Part shown: in pieces, positions 35,201-45,778 of the stretch
Layout of the letters: each line of letters begins with the position of its first letter
Position numbering within the stretch: the first letter of the stretch is position 1
Origin: Gymnogyps californianus
Taxonomy: Eukaryota; Chordata; Aves; Accipitriformes; Cathartidae
DNA length: 64,000 bases
Direction: 5' to 3'
Assembly (NCBI RefSeq): GCF_018139145.2
Contig: NC_059472.1
Coordinates: forward strand, 99,832,877-99,896,876
Notes under the pieces: generated by a model
Told to the model about the DNA's origin: nothing
What the model saw: the letters and a program-made list of their open reading frames with translations, nothing else
Database searches by the model: none
Translations under genes and position numbers: made by a program

Positions 35201-38200
35201 GATAGGAAAGTAATGTTTGTTCTGGCTGTAGTATCTCTTTTCAGTGTTTTCGATTGCAGTGCCTGGAAACTCCACTAATGGCTGTGTGTGAAACTGTGAC
35301 AGATGCATTACAGAGATAGATAACACTGGACATTTTTATGTACTTGTAACCTGATAAAAAATATTTCATTTTTATGTCCATGGATAACTTCAAAGAATAA
35401 AACAACAGAAAAAAAAACCCACCCCAAACACTAGCAGAGATGCAAAAGAATCTGAGAGGACAATGAAATTAATTATACACTCATCTACATCACCTTGAAA
35501 TAAGATTCAAGTGAAGTTTCAGGAAGAATCATGCTTGGGGCTTGAGTGCCAGTCACATCACTATGTACTGCTAGTATGTAGAGCTAAGAAGTGATTTTTC
35601 TGTTTTCACACGAAGCTCAGGGGAGATGAGATGAAGCAAATTCATCCCTTTTGCATTGCCTTGAGTTTGACCACTCTGGTGGAACCGCTGCACATCCACA
35701 GCCCACGAGGCTGCACCCTGCCACCCCCCTTCACTGTTAACATGCTGCTGTCTGCAGGACTGCCGGTACTCTTGCGGAAAGTTAGGGTACGCCACTAAGA
35801 GCTCTCCAAAAACTTCCCATGGGAACCTTCTTCAGTGGGATGTGACATGCTTTCGACCTGGCTCACAAGGGAGAGCCCACCTGATGAATTTGGCTAAAGT
35901 TAAAACTCACTAATCTGAATGCCACTTCACGTCTTTATGCCTATGAGACGAATACCTCCTCTTCCTTCAGTTTGTGGAGAAGAAATGCAACTCATCTCTT
36001 CTTCCCTGTCTCCTCACCCAAAGAGCATCAGCACCAGTGTGGTTCTCAGAAATTTGTAAACATTGTTTATTTTTGTTCCTTTTTCAATGTGTCAGGAAGA
36101 TTGCAGGGTAACTGTTCTCCAAGCAGTGTGCTACTTCTGCTCCTACCAGAAACAATACAGGGCAGATCTGTGCAAACAATTTGTTGGTTTTGCTTTAAAT
36201 TAAAGCACTTCCATTCTCAGAGAGACTGTTTCAATCTGGATATTGAGGTAATGTTTGGGTTGTTTCTTATTTAAAAGTGTTCATCCATTTTCAGTCACGG
36301 CAGAGACGGAGCACAGCATTACTTAGGTGTCTGCCTGGGGTGTATATGTGTGTGTATGTATGCGTCCTATTTTTGAGCTATTTTAACTTATGCTTCATAT
36401 TCTAGTGCTTTCTGATAAGTAGAGTTTATGTCAGAATAATTGGCCTGAGGATTTTTCTTTCCAGTCCAGTACATTTCTGAGGTACAGCTACATGGGATAT
36501 AATGGAAATGCCTCTAGAGTATCTGTCTGACAAGGGAAATAGCAAGAGTAAGGAGTGAACACAAAACAGGGACCTTGTCAAAGAGTATGCAAGTGAATCA
36601 GTCCAATCAGTCACTGTGGGTGACGTATCTGAACAAATTGAAGCTGACACAATGGTCAATTTGACTGGGGAAAGTATAATTTTGGATTAGGGTGAACACC
36701 TTTAATCTGTCAATTGTGGCAGTCTTAAACCTATAATTGAAAGAGCACAGCACTGCTTTACTCCAGATGTCAGTCAAACCCGTTCACCCTCTTCTGATCA
36801 CTGATCAGTTTGCAGTCTCTTCTGCATTTACTTATTAGACTCCTATTTATTTCCTCTTTTAGACAAAATTCTTTGCTCCACTTTAAGAAAATCTCAATCT
36901 AATAAGGACAGCCCTTCAGAATAACACTTGGATTCACCTGATTTTCAAGCAGATGGTATTCAGGGCACAGGAAACAACAAAACAGAGTATCACCATGTGT
37001 TTAATTTTAGCTCTCACTCCCTGAATTGCTGTTTCAACCATAAAACACTATCTTATTTTTAGTCTGCTTGTGTGCCTGAATAGTGTCAGCCCTGCCACTC
37101 CAGAATTGCAGTCATGCCTCTCTAGTGTAATTCAGAATGGGGTACTTTCTGCCCTGGGAGCACCACTCCCAGAAGATGGTTGAGTTTCCAGTCCAGCTTA
37201 CTTGTCCTTCCTGTCCCAGTCTGGGACAGGTAAGTGAATGATTTCCATAGGCATCTTACCCACAGACCTGTCTGTGAAATTACAGACCAAGGATACTGAC
37301 TCATGGGATTCAAGGATCTCTTAATAGCTTTGGGAGAAGATTTACTCCATCCCTGCCCACTTGCAGGCGGATGGTTCTATGATTTATCAAGAGAAATGGT
37401 CCATATGCTGCTCACAATCTCCTGAGACTTTTACCCCAACATCACCTCTTCCAATGTTTAGATTAAAGCAACATGAAACAGAGAGTAAAATTAGCCTGAC
37501 CTTGCAATAAACAAACAGATAACAGAATGACTTGCTGTGTGAGAGGCCCTCCAGTTCTATTCAGCATCTCAGGCAAATTCAAGATGAGAGTTTCCTTATC
37601 TTTGCTCATGCTGCAGGTGAGCCATGCCCCACACTAACATCCTTCTCTGAATACTGAACCTGACATTCTCCACAGCATTTTGAATTCTAGCCTCTTTAAT
37701 TTTATGGTCATCACAGACACAGTTATTTTAAATGTTTGCTGAGCTCCTTCTGTTGCAGCTCTAGAGGCAAAAGGAGAGAGAAACCTCTTGTTGTTCTTAA
37801 CAGCAATCTTGTCTTTGGGAGGCAGGCCACAGGGAAGCACGGAAGAGAGAAGCAGATTCCCATCCCCTGGTAGGAGAAAATGCAGCAAAGGATTAAAGCA
37901 GCTAAGCAAACTCATTTCTTCAGCATGTGAGGTTGAAATAAACAGGCAAAGAAGCATCCCACCCTCCAGAGCTTCTCAAGAGTAAATCATCCAAACTATT
38001 AGTTATCCATCCTCTACTCTGTCATTATTCTCTGCCTGTCAGCTCCTTGTAGGGGCTGTCTGTTCCATCCCTCTTGTGTTATTATGGTTGCCATGCCCTC
38101 CTCTCAGCAGCTCCTATCAGTTATAATGAAACAGTGAGGAGAAAAAAAACAAACACTTGGGCTCCCAAATTACCAGGAATTAAAGGAACAACAACAAAAT

Positions 38201-39131
38201 TGTTTAAAAAAAACCCCAAACCAACAAACAGAATAAAAGGAAAACCAAGAAGAGAGAGTGAGAGAATTTTGCAATCTGTAGACGATTTCTGCTTCTGGGA
38301 TTGCATTCGTCATTAAGATTTATAGGTCAGTCCAGAGCTTAAATAGCAGATGTTTTCTCATTATTTATCTTCCTGGCTAAGGCACAAGATTCCTTTTTAA
38401 GGAAATCTGCGTAACACATGCAATGAAAATAGATCAGGTCCTAAGATCAGCCCTTCTAACCAGCTCATAAAGGCTGAGCTGAAACACCCATCAAAGAGAA
38501 GTTTCATTTCACCCTTCCACAACAGGAAGAAATGTGCTCACTAGGGTCTGATCCTGAAAATTTCAAATAACCGAACTGAATTTTACCTCTTATCTGGCCG
38601 TCCTCTGACTAGAGTTATGAACATTTGAAGAGTTTCTTGTATGAACAGTCAACTGGCTAGCAGGCTTCAGCTTCTGCGCCCCATCCCAAGATCTGTGTTT
38701 TTGAGCTTTAATCAAAAGATAGCATAGCAAGTACTACTCTGAATAACATCACTGCTATGCATGTTCTTTATAAAGCATAACCTGTTAGTACTACGCTGCA
38801 GTTGCCCAAACTGATCAAAGTGATGTCACTTCCACAGGCATCTCTCTCATAACAGCCCTTCTGGGCTTTTTATATATGCAGCCACAGAACTGAAACCCTT
38901 TTGAGGACCCACTTTTCTAACCACTGCACCCCTTTGTGTGCAAATATCCCAACAACTTGAACTCTGAACTTTCTTCTTGTGTTCCTTATACCAGAAACAC
39001 CTGATTCAGAACTACAGAATATCCTTTCCGTCCTGTAACATACTTCCAAAACATAGGAGCTGTACACATTTATATCCTCCACAACTTTTACATATACTGT
39101 TATTTCGCTCTTGTCAGTGTAATCAGGCTGA
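32252..39131. other. Unique non-coding DNA, no gene seen
   Basis: A short segment near 32980-33010 (CTTTTATCAATGACATGGG) recalls the FINDM part of CR1 reverse transcriptase but similarity does not extend. Otherwise there are no recognisable elements. The frames seen (up to 107 codons) carry no domains. Confidence 0.4.
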
Positions 39132-39409
39132 ACAGGTGTCCTGGTTTTAGCTAGGACAGAGTTAATTTTCTTCCTAGTAGCTGGTATAGTGCTGTGTTTT
39201 GGATTTAGTAGGAAAATAATGTTGATAACACACTGATGTTTTTAGTTGTTGCTAAGTAGTGTTTATACTAAGTCAAGGATTTTTCAGCTTCTCATGTCCA
39301 GCCAGCAAGAAGGCTGGAGGGGGCATAAGAAGCTGGGAGGGGACACTGCCAGGACAGCTGACCCAAACTGGCCAAAGAGCTATTCCATACCATATGACAT
39401 CATGCCCAG

Positions 39410-39416
39410 TATATAA
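39410..39416 (+). promoter_or_regulatory. LTR 2 TATA box
   Basis: TATATAA follows CATCATGCCCAG, at the position conserved in all four LTRs. Confidence 0.7.
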
Positions 39417-39432
39417 ACTGGGGGAGCTGGCT

Positions 39433-39452
39433 GGGGGGGGGGGGGGGGGGGG
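39433..39452 (+). repeat. Poly-G run of 20 bases within LTR 2
   Basis: An uninterrupted G20 run replaces a shorter G-rich stretch found at this point in the sibling LTRs. It could form G-quadruplex structure and is a likely site of length error in sequencing and of length polymorphism. Confidence 0.9.
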
Positions 39453-39601
39453 CAGATTGTGGCTTGGGAAGTAACTGGGCATCGGTCAACGAGTGGTGAG
39501 CAATTGCATTGTGCACCACTTGCTTTGTATAGTTTAATTCTTTTAGTATTACTATTGTCATATTATTATCATTAACATTGTTTTTCATTCCTTTCTGTCC
39601 T

Positions 39602-39607
39602 ATTAAA
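39602..39607 (+). terminator. LTR 2 polyadenylation hexamer ATTAAA
   Basis: ATTAAA lies in the R/U5 region of the LTR, about 190 bp after the TATA box. The equivalent place in LTRs 1 and 3 reads ATCAAA. It is a functional signal only if the LTR is transcribed. Confidence 0.5.
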
Positions 39608-39733
39608 CTGTCTTTATCTCAACTCACGAGGTTTTTTTTCCTGATTCTCTCCCCCATCCCAGGGGTGGGGGGGGAGTGAGCGAGCGGCTGCGTGGTGCTT
39701 AGCTGCCAGCTGGGGTTAAACCACGACAACAGG

Positions 39734-41249
39734 GATCTCACATGTTCCAAATCCAGCTGGGTCTGGGTCTGACCTTGGAAGTGTTTCTGACTCTGGGACC
39801 ACAGGATGGCTTGTATGTGAAGATCCCCTTTCTGGCTGCTCTGCCCTGAGTGCAGGCCTCCGCAATTATCCTGCTCCAGGCCTCACAGACACTGCTGAGA
39901 CCACCCATGCCTGAACAACCTACTCAAAAGCACACACCTCCAGGGTGACAGATTCACTTTAGAATCAAAAGTAATTAAGAGAAAAAGAAACACAGATTTG
40001 CACAGCAACCTCACTCTCAAACCACACAAGCATTACAGCTCTTCCAGTAAAGCACCAAAAGCCTTCATAATCCCCTGCAGTGTCAATGGCCTCTTCTTGG
40101 GAGTCTTTGGGACCTCCTTGCCTCTGTAGATGTTGAGGCATGGAATGAAAAAACCTTGCCCCTTTTCCTGAGATCTCAGTTTCTTACACCCGCTACCCTG
40201 CTTCTCGGTATCGTCAGGCAATTAAAGCCCAAATCCCATTGGAGATGAACTGGAACAACCAGTTCCCTTGAGCCTGCCTGCCCTCTTTAGCAAATCTCGT
40301 GCTCTGAGGAATACTACTGCTGACCCCCAAAGCAGCTGTGATGGTGAGGTGCCACATGAGATTTTAACTATAAGCACTGCCCTGCACAAGTATTGTGTAA
40401 GCATCACTCCTCTTGATATACCTCTGTACTCAAGGACGCTGTTTCTTCATTTGCTGCTGGTCCAGAGTTGCAGAGCACTGAAGTCACGGCACCTGCCCAC
40501 TCCCTCAGCGAGATCACAAACAGTAACTGCACAGGACATATGAGGTGCCTCTATTTCATTCTACGGGCAAATACTTGACCCTCATCTTCCTCTCTTGACA
40601 ATCAGCACATGCTGTAGCAAGATGGTGAGAAGCCTTTGCCCTGCCAAGAAGCAGCTGTTGTACCTTAGGGCTGCTACAGCGGATGACAGAAAAGCCCCTC
40701 CTGCTGCCCACCTCAAGGCCTATGGACTCTTTAGCCCCTGTTGCCAACTAACCATTCATGTGCGTTGTCTTACAAACAATAGGATAACACCCCTTGATAT
40801 TGTGTGACTGCTCGCTAGAGTTCACACAGTATTATCCTATTACTATAGAGGCTCTGACACTGTGAGGAAGCAGCAAGAGCAGGGCTGCTCTGCAAGGGAA
40901 GGTGATCTGGGAGCTGAGAGCAGCCCCAGTGCAGCCAGCACCCCCACCAACAAGGTGCTATCCCACAGGACCTGAGCACAGTGGGCAGAGCCAGGGGATG
41001 GTAACATGGTCCATCAACAGCTTCAGACACAGCAAGTGCTGAATCAGGTCCAGGGACCCTCCAGGGGCTCCAGTCAGGTTCAAACAAGACAGAACCAAAG
41101 ACAGGACTGGAAAAAAACTAAAACATACATCTGAGAGAGCCATCCAGAAAACAAGCCACCTACAACATAGGTCCAAGGTCCATCCAGGAGACAGCCCCAG
41201 GGACAGCACTACAGACAGGAGCACTTCCCTGCCATTGCATTTAGCATTG
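39734..41249. other. Unique non-coding DNA, no gene seen
   Basis: Short frames of 60-91 codons occur on both strands with no domain. No transposon was recognised before the CR1 copy that follows. Confidence 0.45.
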
Positions 41250-41790
41250 GTGCAGCCTCACCTTGAGTATTGCCTGCAGTTCTGGGCCCCACAATTTAAG
41301 AAGGATGTTAAGGTCCTTGAATGAATCCAGAGAATGGCACCAAAGCTGGTGAAGGGGCTGGAAGGCATGTCCTCTGAGGAGCGGCTGAGGACACTGGGTT
41401 TGTCTAGTTTGGAGAGAAGGATGATGAGGGGTGACCTCATTGCTCTCTACAGCTTCCTGAGGAGGGAAAGTGGAGAGGGAAGTGCTGAGCTCTTATCCCT
41501 GGGATCCAGTGCCAGGACGCGTGGGAATGGCTCAAAGCTGCGTCCATTGGGGAGGTTCAGACTTGACATGAGGAAACATTTCTTTACTGAGAGGGTGGTC
41601 AAACCCTGGAACAGGCTTGCTAGAGAGGTGGTCAATGCCCCATGCCTGTCAGTGTTGAAGAGACATTTGGACAACGCCCTTAATAACATGCTTTAACTTT
41701 TGGTCAGCCCTGAAGTGGTCAGGCAGTTGGACTCAATGATCATTGTAGGTACCTTTCAACACAACGCAATTCTTATTCTATTCTATTCTT
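41250..41790 (+). mobile_element. Young 5'-truncated CR1 LINE copy, forward orientation
   Basis: Similarity to CR1 starts near TGCAGCCTCACCTTGAGTAT and runs to the 3' tail TTATTCTATTCTATTCTT. The body encodes the C-terminal end of ORF2: KLVKGLEGMSSEERLRTLG, SSLERRMMRGDLIALYSFLR, MRKHFFTERVVKPWNRLARE and HLDNALNNML, then the stop at 41694-41696. The 3' untranslated part has the CR1 signature GACTCAATGATCATTGTAGG. It is collinear with the copy at 48768, with few differences, so both belong to one recently active subfamily that is distinct from the two antisense copies. The ATTCT tail is the usual CR1 3' end. Confidence 0.93.
41334..41696 (+). pseudogene. CR1 ORF2 C-terminal fragment
   Basis: A 120-codon open frame covers the very end of CR1 ORF2, after the reverse-transcriptase domain. 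Its ATG arises from a local mutation (AGAATGGCACC where the sibling copy has AGAGGGCCACA), so it is not the element's start codon. No catalytic domain is present, and the product would be non-functional. Confidence 0.85.
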
Positions 41791-42310
41791 CCTAATCCCT
41801 TCTTTCCCTACCAGTACATGCTAAGGAAATCTTTGATGACATTTCTTCCCAGCCCTGCACTAGCAGAAGGGATTGAATGGGTAATCATGTCCCAGCCTAC
41901 GCATTGGCTCTGTCACTTTGTGGGAAGGAGACACATACCTTCTGAGGGGGGTGAGAGCTGTGGATCGTCTCAAGATCATTTGATCACCTGGACAAATTTG
42001 CAAAAAGCATGTGGGAACTATGGTTTTTGAAAGTCTTCTATGTTCATCCAGTTTAGCTGGGTTTCCACAGGATGGCAAAACCCCCACATCTCTGGCACTA
42101 GCGAGGCTCAAAGATCAAGCCCTCAGTCTGAAGCAGGAAATGCTCCAGAACTAAATGCTTGCAAACCTTTTTGATGTGAGCAATACCTCTTCATTTCCCT
42201 GTAGACTTCTTTTTTTTTTTTTCCCCGCCTGGACTCATTTTTAGAAATGCCTGAGCTCTTTCCCTTGGAAAAACACACTGAAACAAAAGAGCCAGGGAAC
42301 AACAGTACGC

Positions 42311-42400
42311 CGCCAGAGCGAAGGGCCATCTGGCCCAACGCTCTGTCTCCAAAGTGGCCAGCCATCAATGTCTAAAGGAGAGCATATGAGCAGGGCAGGT
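42311..42400. repeat. Ancient sauropsid interspersed-repeat fragment (tentative)
   Basis: CCAGAGCGAAGGGCCATCTG, then CTCTGTCTCCAAAGTGGCCA and AGAGCATATGAGCAGGGCA follow, in order, a pattern that I remember from widespread ancient CR1-like repeats of turtles, crocodilians and birds (antisense end of the element). Divergence is high. The assignment rests on memory of the consensus, not on a search. Confidence 0.4.
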
Positions 42401-42690
42401 CTACTTCTGCCAGGGTCCTGGGGGTGCTCAGAGGCCTCAATGGCTGGGACCGGCCTCCCCTGGGACCCCCACCCCCACCGTCTCCTGCCAAGGGCCCAGG
42501 GGACGTGGTGTCTCAGCTCAGCCTGGGGCCTTCAGTCCCTGCCTCAGCCATGTCGCAGGTGTGCCCGTCTCTGCCCCTCTCTCCTGGAAGGGCCTGGGAC
42601 CTGCACTGCAGAGAGCTGCTCTCCTGGATGGACCCCTCACACCTAGGTCATAGCTTGTCATGCACAACTAGATGCATAACATAGCGTAGC
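42401..42690 (+). other. GC-rich segment ending in an ATTCT tail, origin unclear
   Basis: About 290 bp of C/G-rich sequence (for example CCCCCACCCCCACCGTCTCC) lead directly into an ATTCT/ATCCT pentamer tail at 42691-42720. The pentamer is the same tail as on the CR1 copy at 41250, but the body is not CR1 sequence that I recognise. It could be a CR1-mobilised non-autonomous retroposon, a divergent CR1 3' end, or unrelated DNA next to a microsatellite. Overlapping plus frames (92 and 86 codons) show no domain. Confidence 0.35.
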
Positions 42691-42720
42691 CATTCTATTC
42701 TATTCTATCCTATCCTATTA
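42691..42720 (+). repeat. ATTCT/ATCCT pentanucleotide tail
   Basis: CATTCTATTCTATTCTATCC then TATCCTATTA. It is indistinguishable in kind from CR1 3' tails in this window. Confidence 0.85.
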
Positions 42721-42840
42721 CCTGCGCTCACCATGAGTTGACTAATGATGAGACTGTTATTTGCCTGAAATGCCAGGGGGTTTTCAGCTCCAAAAACACT
42801 TCCAAGGACACAAATCAGAAAGGTTACAAGTGGAAACAGG

Positions 42841-42900
42841 ATTTAATTTTATTTTATTAGATTTTATGTTATGTCATTTTATGTTATTTTATGTTCTTTT
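42841..42900 (+). repeat. ATTTTATGTT-type low-complexity repeat
   Basis: Degenerate units of ATTTTATTTTATTAG and ATTTTATGTTATGTC are repeated about six times. Confidence 0.8.
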
Positions 42901-43321
42901 TCTGAATCTGGTTCAGAGCTGATGCTCACAGGCATTAACACAACACACATGTGTAGCCAGGAGCAGGCCGATGCATGCTTCAATTTAGCTGGAAAAAACG
43001 TCCCTTGCAGTCTGGCAAAGGCAAGTCACAGAGCTGCAGAAAGTAGCAGCAGGAATACAGGCCAAGGAGTCCCTGTTTCCTGAAGAGTGAGAACTTGAAG
43101 AATGAGGATCAGGAGCAGCCCCACACAAAAGGTGAAGAAGAAGAGGTGCGTGGTACCGTGGGGTATTTTCCAAAGCAGGACACATAGTGATGACAAGCAT
43201 CCTTTTTGCCTTCCAAAACTTGCTCTGCTGTGCTTCTTGGCCAGTGAGGCATGAAAAGCACTCTCCTGCCTGCCCCGCGCTTGTCTTGCATGCAGGGAGA
43301 GCTGAAAAGTGGCAGCTCCTG

Positions 43322-44010
43322 ATGGGGCAGCAAGCCTGGAGCCCTTCCAAGCACGGGCTGTTTTGCACAAGCAAGAACCCCTGGGGAAAGGGAGCCGAGG
43401 GAAAGCAGAGCTCGCTCCCGCTACAAACTTGCAATGGGAAAGAGAGCCCCAGAGAGCCAGGGCACCTTGGAGGTGCAAGAGCAGCAGGCGAAAACCTCGC
43501 CACAATGGCCCAGAGGAGCCCTGCCAAGGGGCTGTGCTCAATGCTACAGAGGACAAGAAGAAACCGCCGGGGGCCACCCTGGGGGCCCGCCCTGGCACTC
43601 TAGAAAGCTTCCTCCCCCCGGATGCGGGGCACGAGGGCCACCTTCGTGGAGCAGGAGCAGCAGGCACCTAGCCAAGATGGCCCAAAGGAGCCCTGGCAAG
43701 GGGCTGTGCTCAATGCTGCAGAGGAAGGCAAAAAACCCCCGGAGACACTTGCTAGCCCACCTTGGGGGAAAAAAGGCCTTCCTCCCCCCAGCTGCAGGGC
43801 ACGAAGAGGCCATCTTCGTGGTGCGTGAGCAGCAGGCAGTAACCTAGCCAAAAGGGACCGGAGGAGCCCTGACAAGTGGTCATGCTCAGTGCTGCAGAGG
43901 AAGGCAAAAAACCCCCGGGGACCAGTGCCAGTCTGCCCCGGGGGAAAATTCCTTCCTGACCCCAGAGCTGGCGATCAGCTATTCCCTGAGCATGTGAGCA
44001 AGACCTGCTT
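43322..44010 (+). repeat. Imperfect tandem repeat, unit about 172-176 bp, in CpG-rich DNA
   Basis: Units begin at 43505, 43677 and 43853, each opening with ATGGCCCAGAGGAGCCCTG or a variant. A more divergent unit probably starts at 43322 (ATGGGGCAGCAAGCCTGGAG). Shared landmarks in each unit are GGGCTGTGCTCAATGCT(G/A)CAG, GGCAAAAAACCCCCGG, CTTCCTCCCCCC, GGGCACGA and GAGCAGCAGGC. Unit lengths of 172 and 176 are not multiples of three, so the reading frame changes between units; that argues against a coding repeat even though frames of 120-213 codons cross it on both strands. The last unit ends in GGAAAATTCCTTCCTGACCC, GATCAGCTATTCCCTGAGCA, which resembles antisense 3' sequence of ancient CR1-type elements, from memory. 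The array may thus be a tandemly amplified piece of an old LINE. Confidence 0.7.
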
Positions 44011-44339
44011 CCTCCTCCCACAGGCTGGTCACGCCTCCCAGGAGATGCCCAAACCCTATTCTCCCTCAACCTGGAGCCATCTCAGGGGCTTCCCAGAGTG
44101 GCCAAATGCCCCCGGCCTGATCCACCTTGGGGGCAAGGATCCTTCCCGCGCCTGCCAGGATACCCGTGGGTGCTCCAAAGCACTCGGACCCCTGGCAACA
44201 TCTCTGCATCCTGTTTCTTACGGCTGCTGCCACTGGGTCCGCAGGGGATGAGGACAGCGAGCTCTGCAGTGCTCCTCCAGAAGGCATTCCCTTGCTCTTG
44301 CCACTGCTCTCCAGCTGAAAAGGCCTGAGAGCTGTGGGC

Positions 44340-45110
44340 ACCTCTAGATATTGCTCATTCTTCTCTCCAGCAGCCTCGTCCAGCCTCCAGTCTTCCTCCC
44401 TCAGCCCCCTCCAAGGAATTCCTCTGCTGGCTCCTCAAGGACTTCCTCTCGGATGTCTGCGGGCTGCCCCCGGGCCAGCTCTGTCCCAATGGGAGGATGC
44501 CCCCTTTAATCCTGTCCCGGGGCATTGTGACTGCTGCGTTGCCGGGTGCTGGCACTGTGACACGGGGGTGACGGGGCCCCCATACGCAGCCCCGCCCGCC
44601 GCCCCTCCGCCCAGCAGCCTTCCGAGGAAGGCCTTTGGGGTGCTGGCCCCGAGGCAGTCCCTGAGCCCAGGGGGCCCAGGGGGCTGTCCCTGCCCTTGGT
44701 GGCCATGCCCTGGGCACAGCTGCTGGCCGTCCCTGATGCGTCCTCTGCCACTCGGCTCCCAAGGACAAACCCAGTGCTGTTACTCTTCCCTCAGGCCATG
44801 GCAGAAACCAACCCTGCAGCCCAGAGACCGCCCCTATTAGCCGTCCCCTCTCTGCGCCAGAGCTAACGGCCAGGAGGTCACGCAGCGAGGAGGAGCAGGG
44901 ACTTCCTCTGGCTGGACACAAACCCTTTTCCGGGGGCGCAAGGGGGGTGATTTCAGCAGCCGCAGCCTGGAGGAAAGCCAAAGTGTAACCAGAGCCAGAG
45001 CCTGTGATGGACGGTGCCAAGAGACCGCCATGGAAGCAACACAGGCTTTGAAAAACAAGGGAGCGGAGGTTACACTGGTGTGGTGGAAAGGCTGCTCCTT
45101 TTCCCACCTA
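44340..45110. promoter_or_regulatory. CpG-rich block, possible CpG island
   Basis: The part 44500-44640 has about a dozen CpGs in 125 bp and GC-box-like CCCCGCCCGCCGCCCCTCCG. It is followed by more C-rich sequence to about 45000. Open frames of 168 codons (44334-44840 plus) and 250 codons (44355-45107 minus) overlap each other and are Pro/Ala/Gly/Arg/Ser-rich, as random GC-rich DNA would be. Neither has a recognised domain. It could be an island promoter or a piece of microchromosome-like or subtelomere-like GC-rich DNA. Confidence 0.35.
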
Positions 45111-45773
45111 GAACGTTTGGATCCGTGCCCAAAGCACAGCCAAGCAAACAACGACTCTTCCACACTCTAAAAAGAGCCCATTGCTGCTGTTGCCCTCACA
45201 TCCCCTTTTCCCACTGAAACCGAGCTGCGCAGTTGGCCGGCTTTCTACGGGATACAAAATGCGCTTCAGCCCCGGGGGAAAACTTTCAGAGCTCATGGGT
45301 GACTTTAACCTTGCCAAGAGTTATTTGCCTACCTCTATTTGTGGGAAGATGTTCAGATCTTACCTGAAAGCCTGGCAAAGCTCTTTTTCCTTTAGGCTTT
45401 AGGTTTTTGAGTGCGGAACAAGGAAGGAAGGTACTCTTCTTGTCATTTTGTAGGTTGGTGCCAAAATTGGTAGGTACATTGAGACTGTGTAAATAAGGGC
45501 CTTTCTACCAGGGACATTCATTTGGTTGTGGTGATGCCAAGAGGTGGAAGACAGGGGTTTGCTTCCCTCCGCATGAACTCTGCAGAGACGTAGAGAGCAT
45601 GCGTGATTTCCTCACCATTCCTTAGCAATGTACCAAGGGCCATTTGCTGCTACTACACTCTTGATGGTGAGGTCTTCCTCTTGGCAACAAGTCCTGAACT
45701 GGTTTGTGTTCTTGACCATCCTTTGCCTTGCACTTCAGGAGCTCTTTTCCTTCTTTGGTGTCCATCCTTGCTA
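45111..45773. other. Unique non-coding DNA, no gene seen
   Basis: Composition falls back to average between the GC-rich block and LTR 3. The short plus frames at 45014-45402 and 45603-45816 have no domains. Confidence 0.45.
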
Positions 45774-45778
45774 CCGTG

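Larger units (their letters stand above)
39137..39728 (+). mobile_element. Solo LTR 2 of the same ERV family
   Basis: A 592-bp LTR runs from TGTCCTGGTTTTAGCTAGG to GGTTAAACCACGACA. The flanking 5-bp duplication ACAGG is perfect (39132-39136 and 39729-39733). It has a TATA box (39410-39416) preceded by a CRE-like ATGACATCATG string. Its ATTAAA at 39602-39607 is a plausible polyadenylation signal that LTRs 1 and 3 have lost. A run of 20 G residues occupies 39433-39452. Compared with LTRs 1, 3 and 4 it has a different middle section (TTTAATTCTTTTAGTATTAC) and GTCTTTATC after the polyadenylation signal, so it may be a separate subfamily. No internal proviral sequence is adjacent. Confidence 0.93.

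Noticed and set aside
43026..43667. 213-codon minus frame as a gene
   Set aside because: It crosses the tandem-repeat units, whose 172/176-bp lengths shift frame, and equally long frames occur on the other strand.
43322..44010. CRISPR array or direct-repeat/spacer system
   Set aside because: Units are contiguous imperfect tandem repeats of about 172-176 bp without short repeats separated by unique spacers, in a vertebrate genome.
44355..45107. 250-codon minus frame as a gene
   Set aside because: It lies in CpG-rich DNA where stops are rare, overlaps a 168-codon plus frame, is Pro/Ala/Gly/Arg/Ser-rich without domains and has no supporting context.
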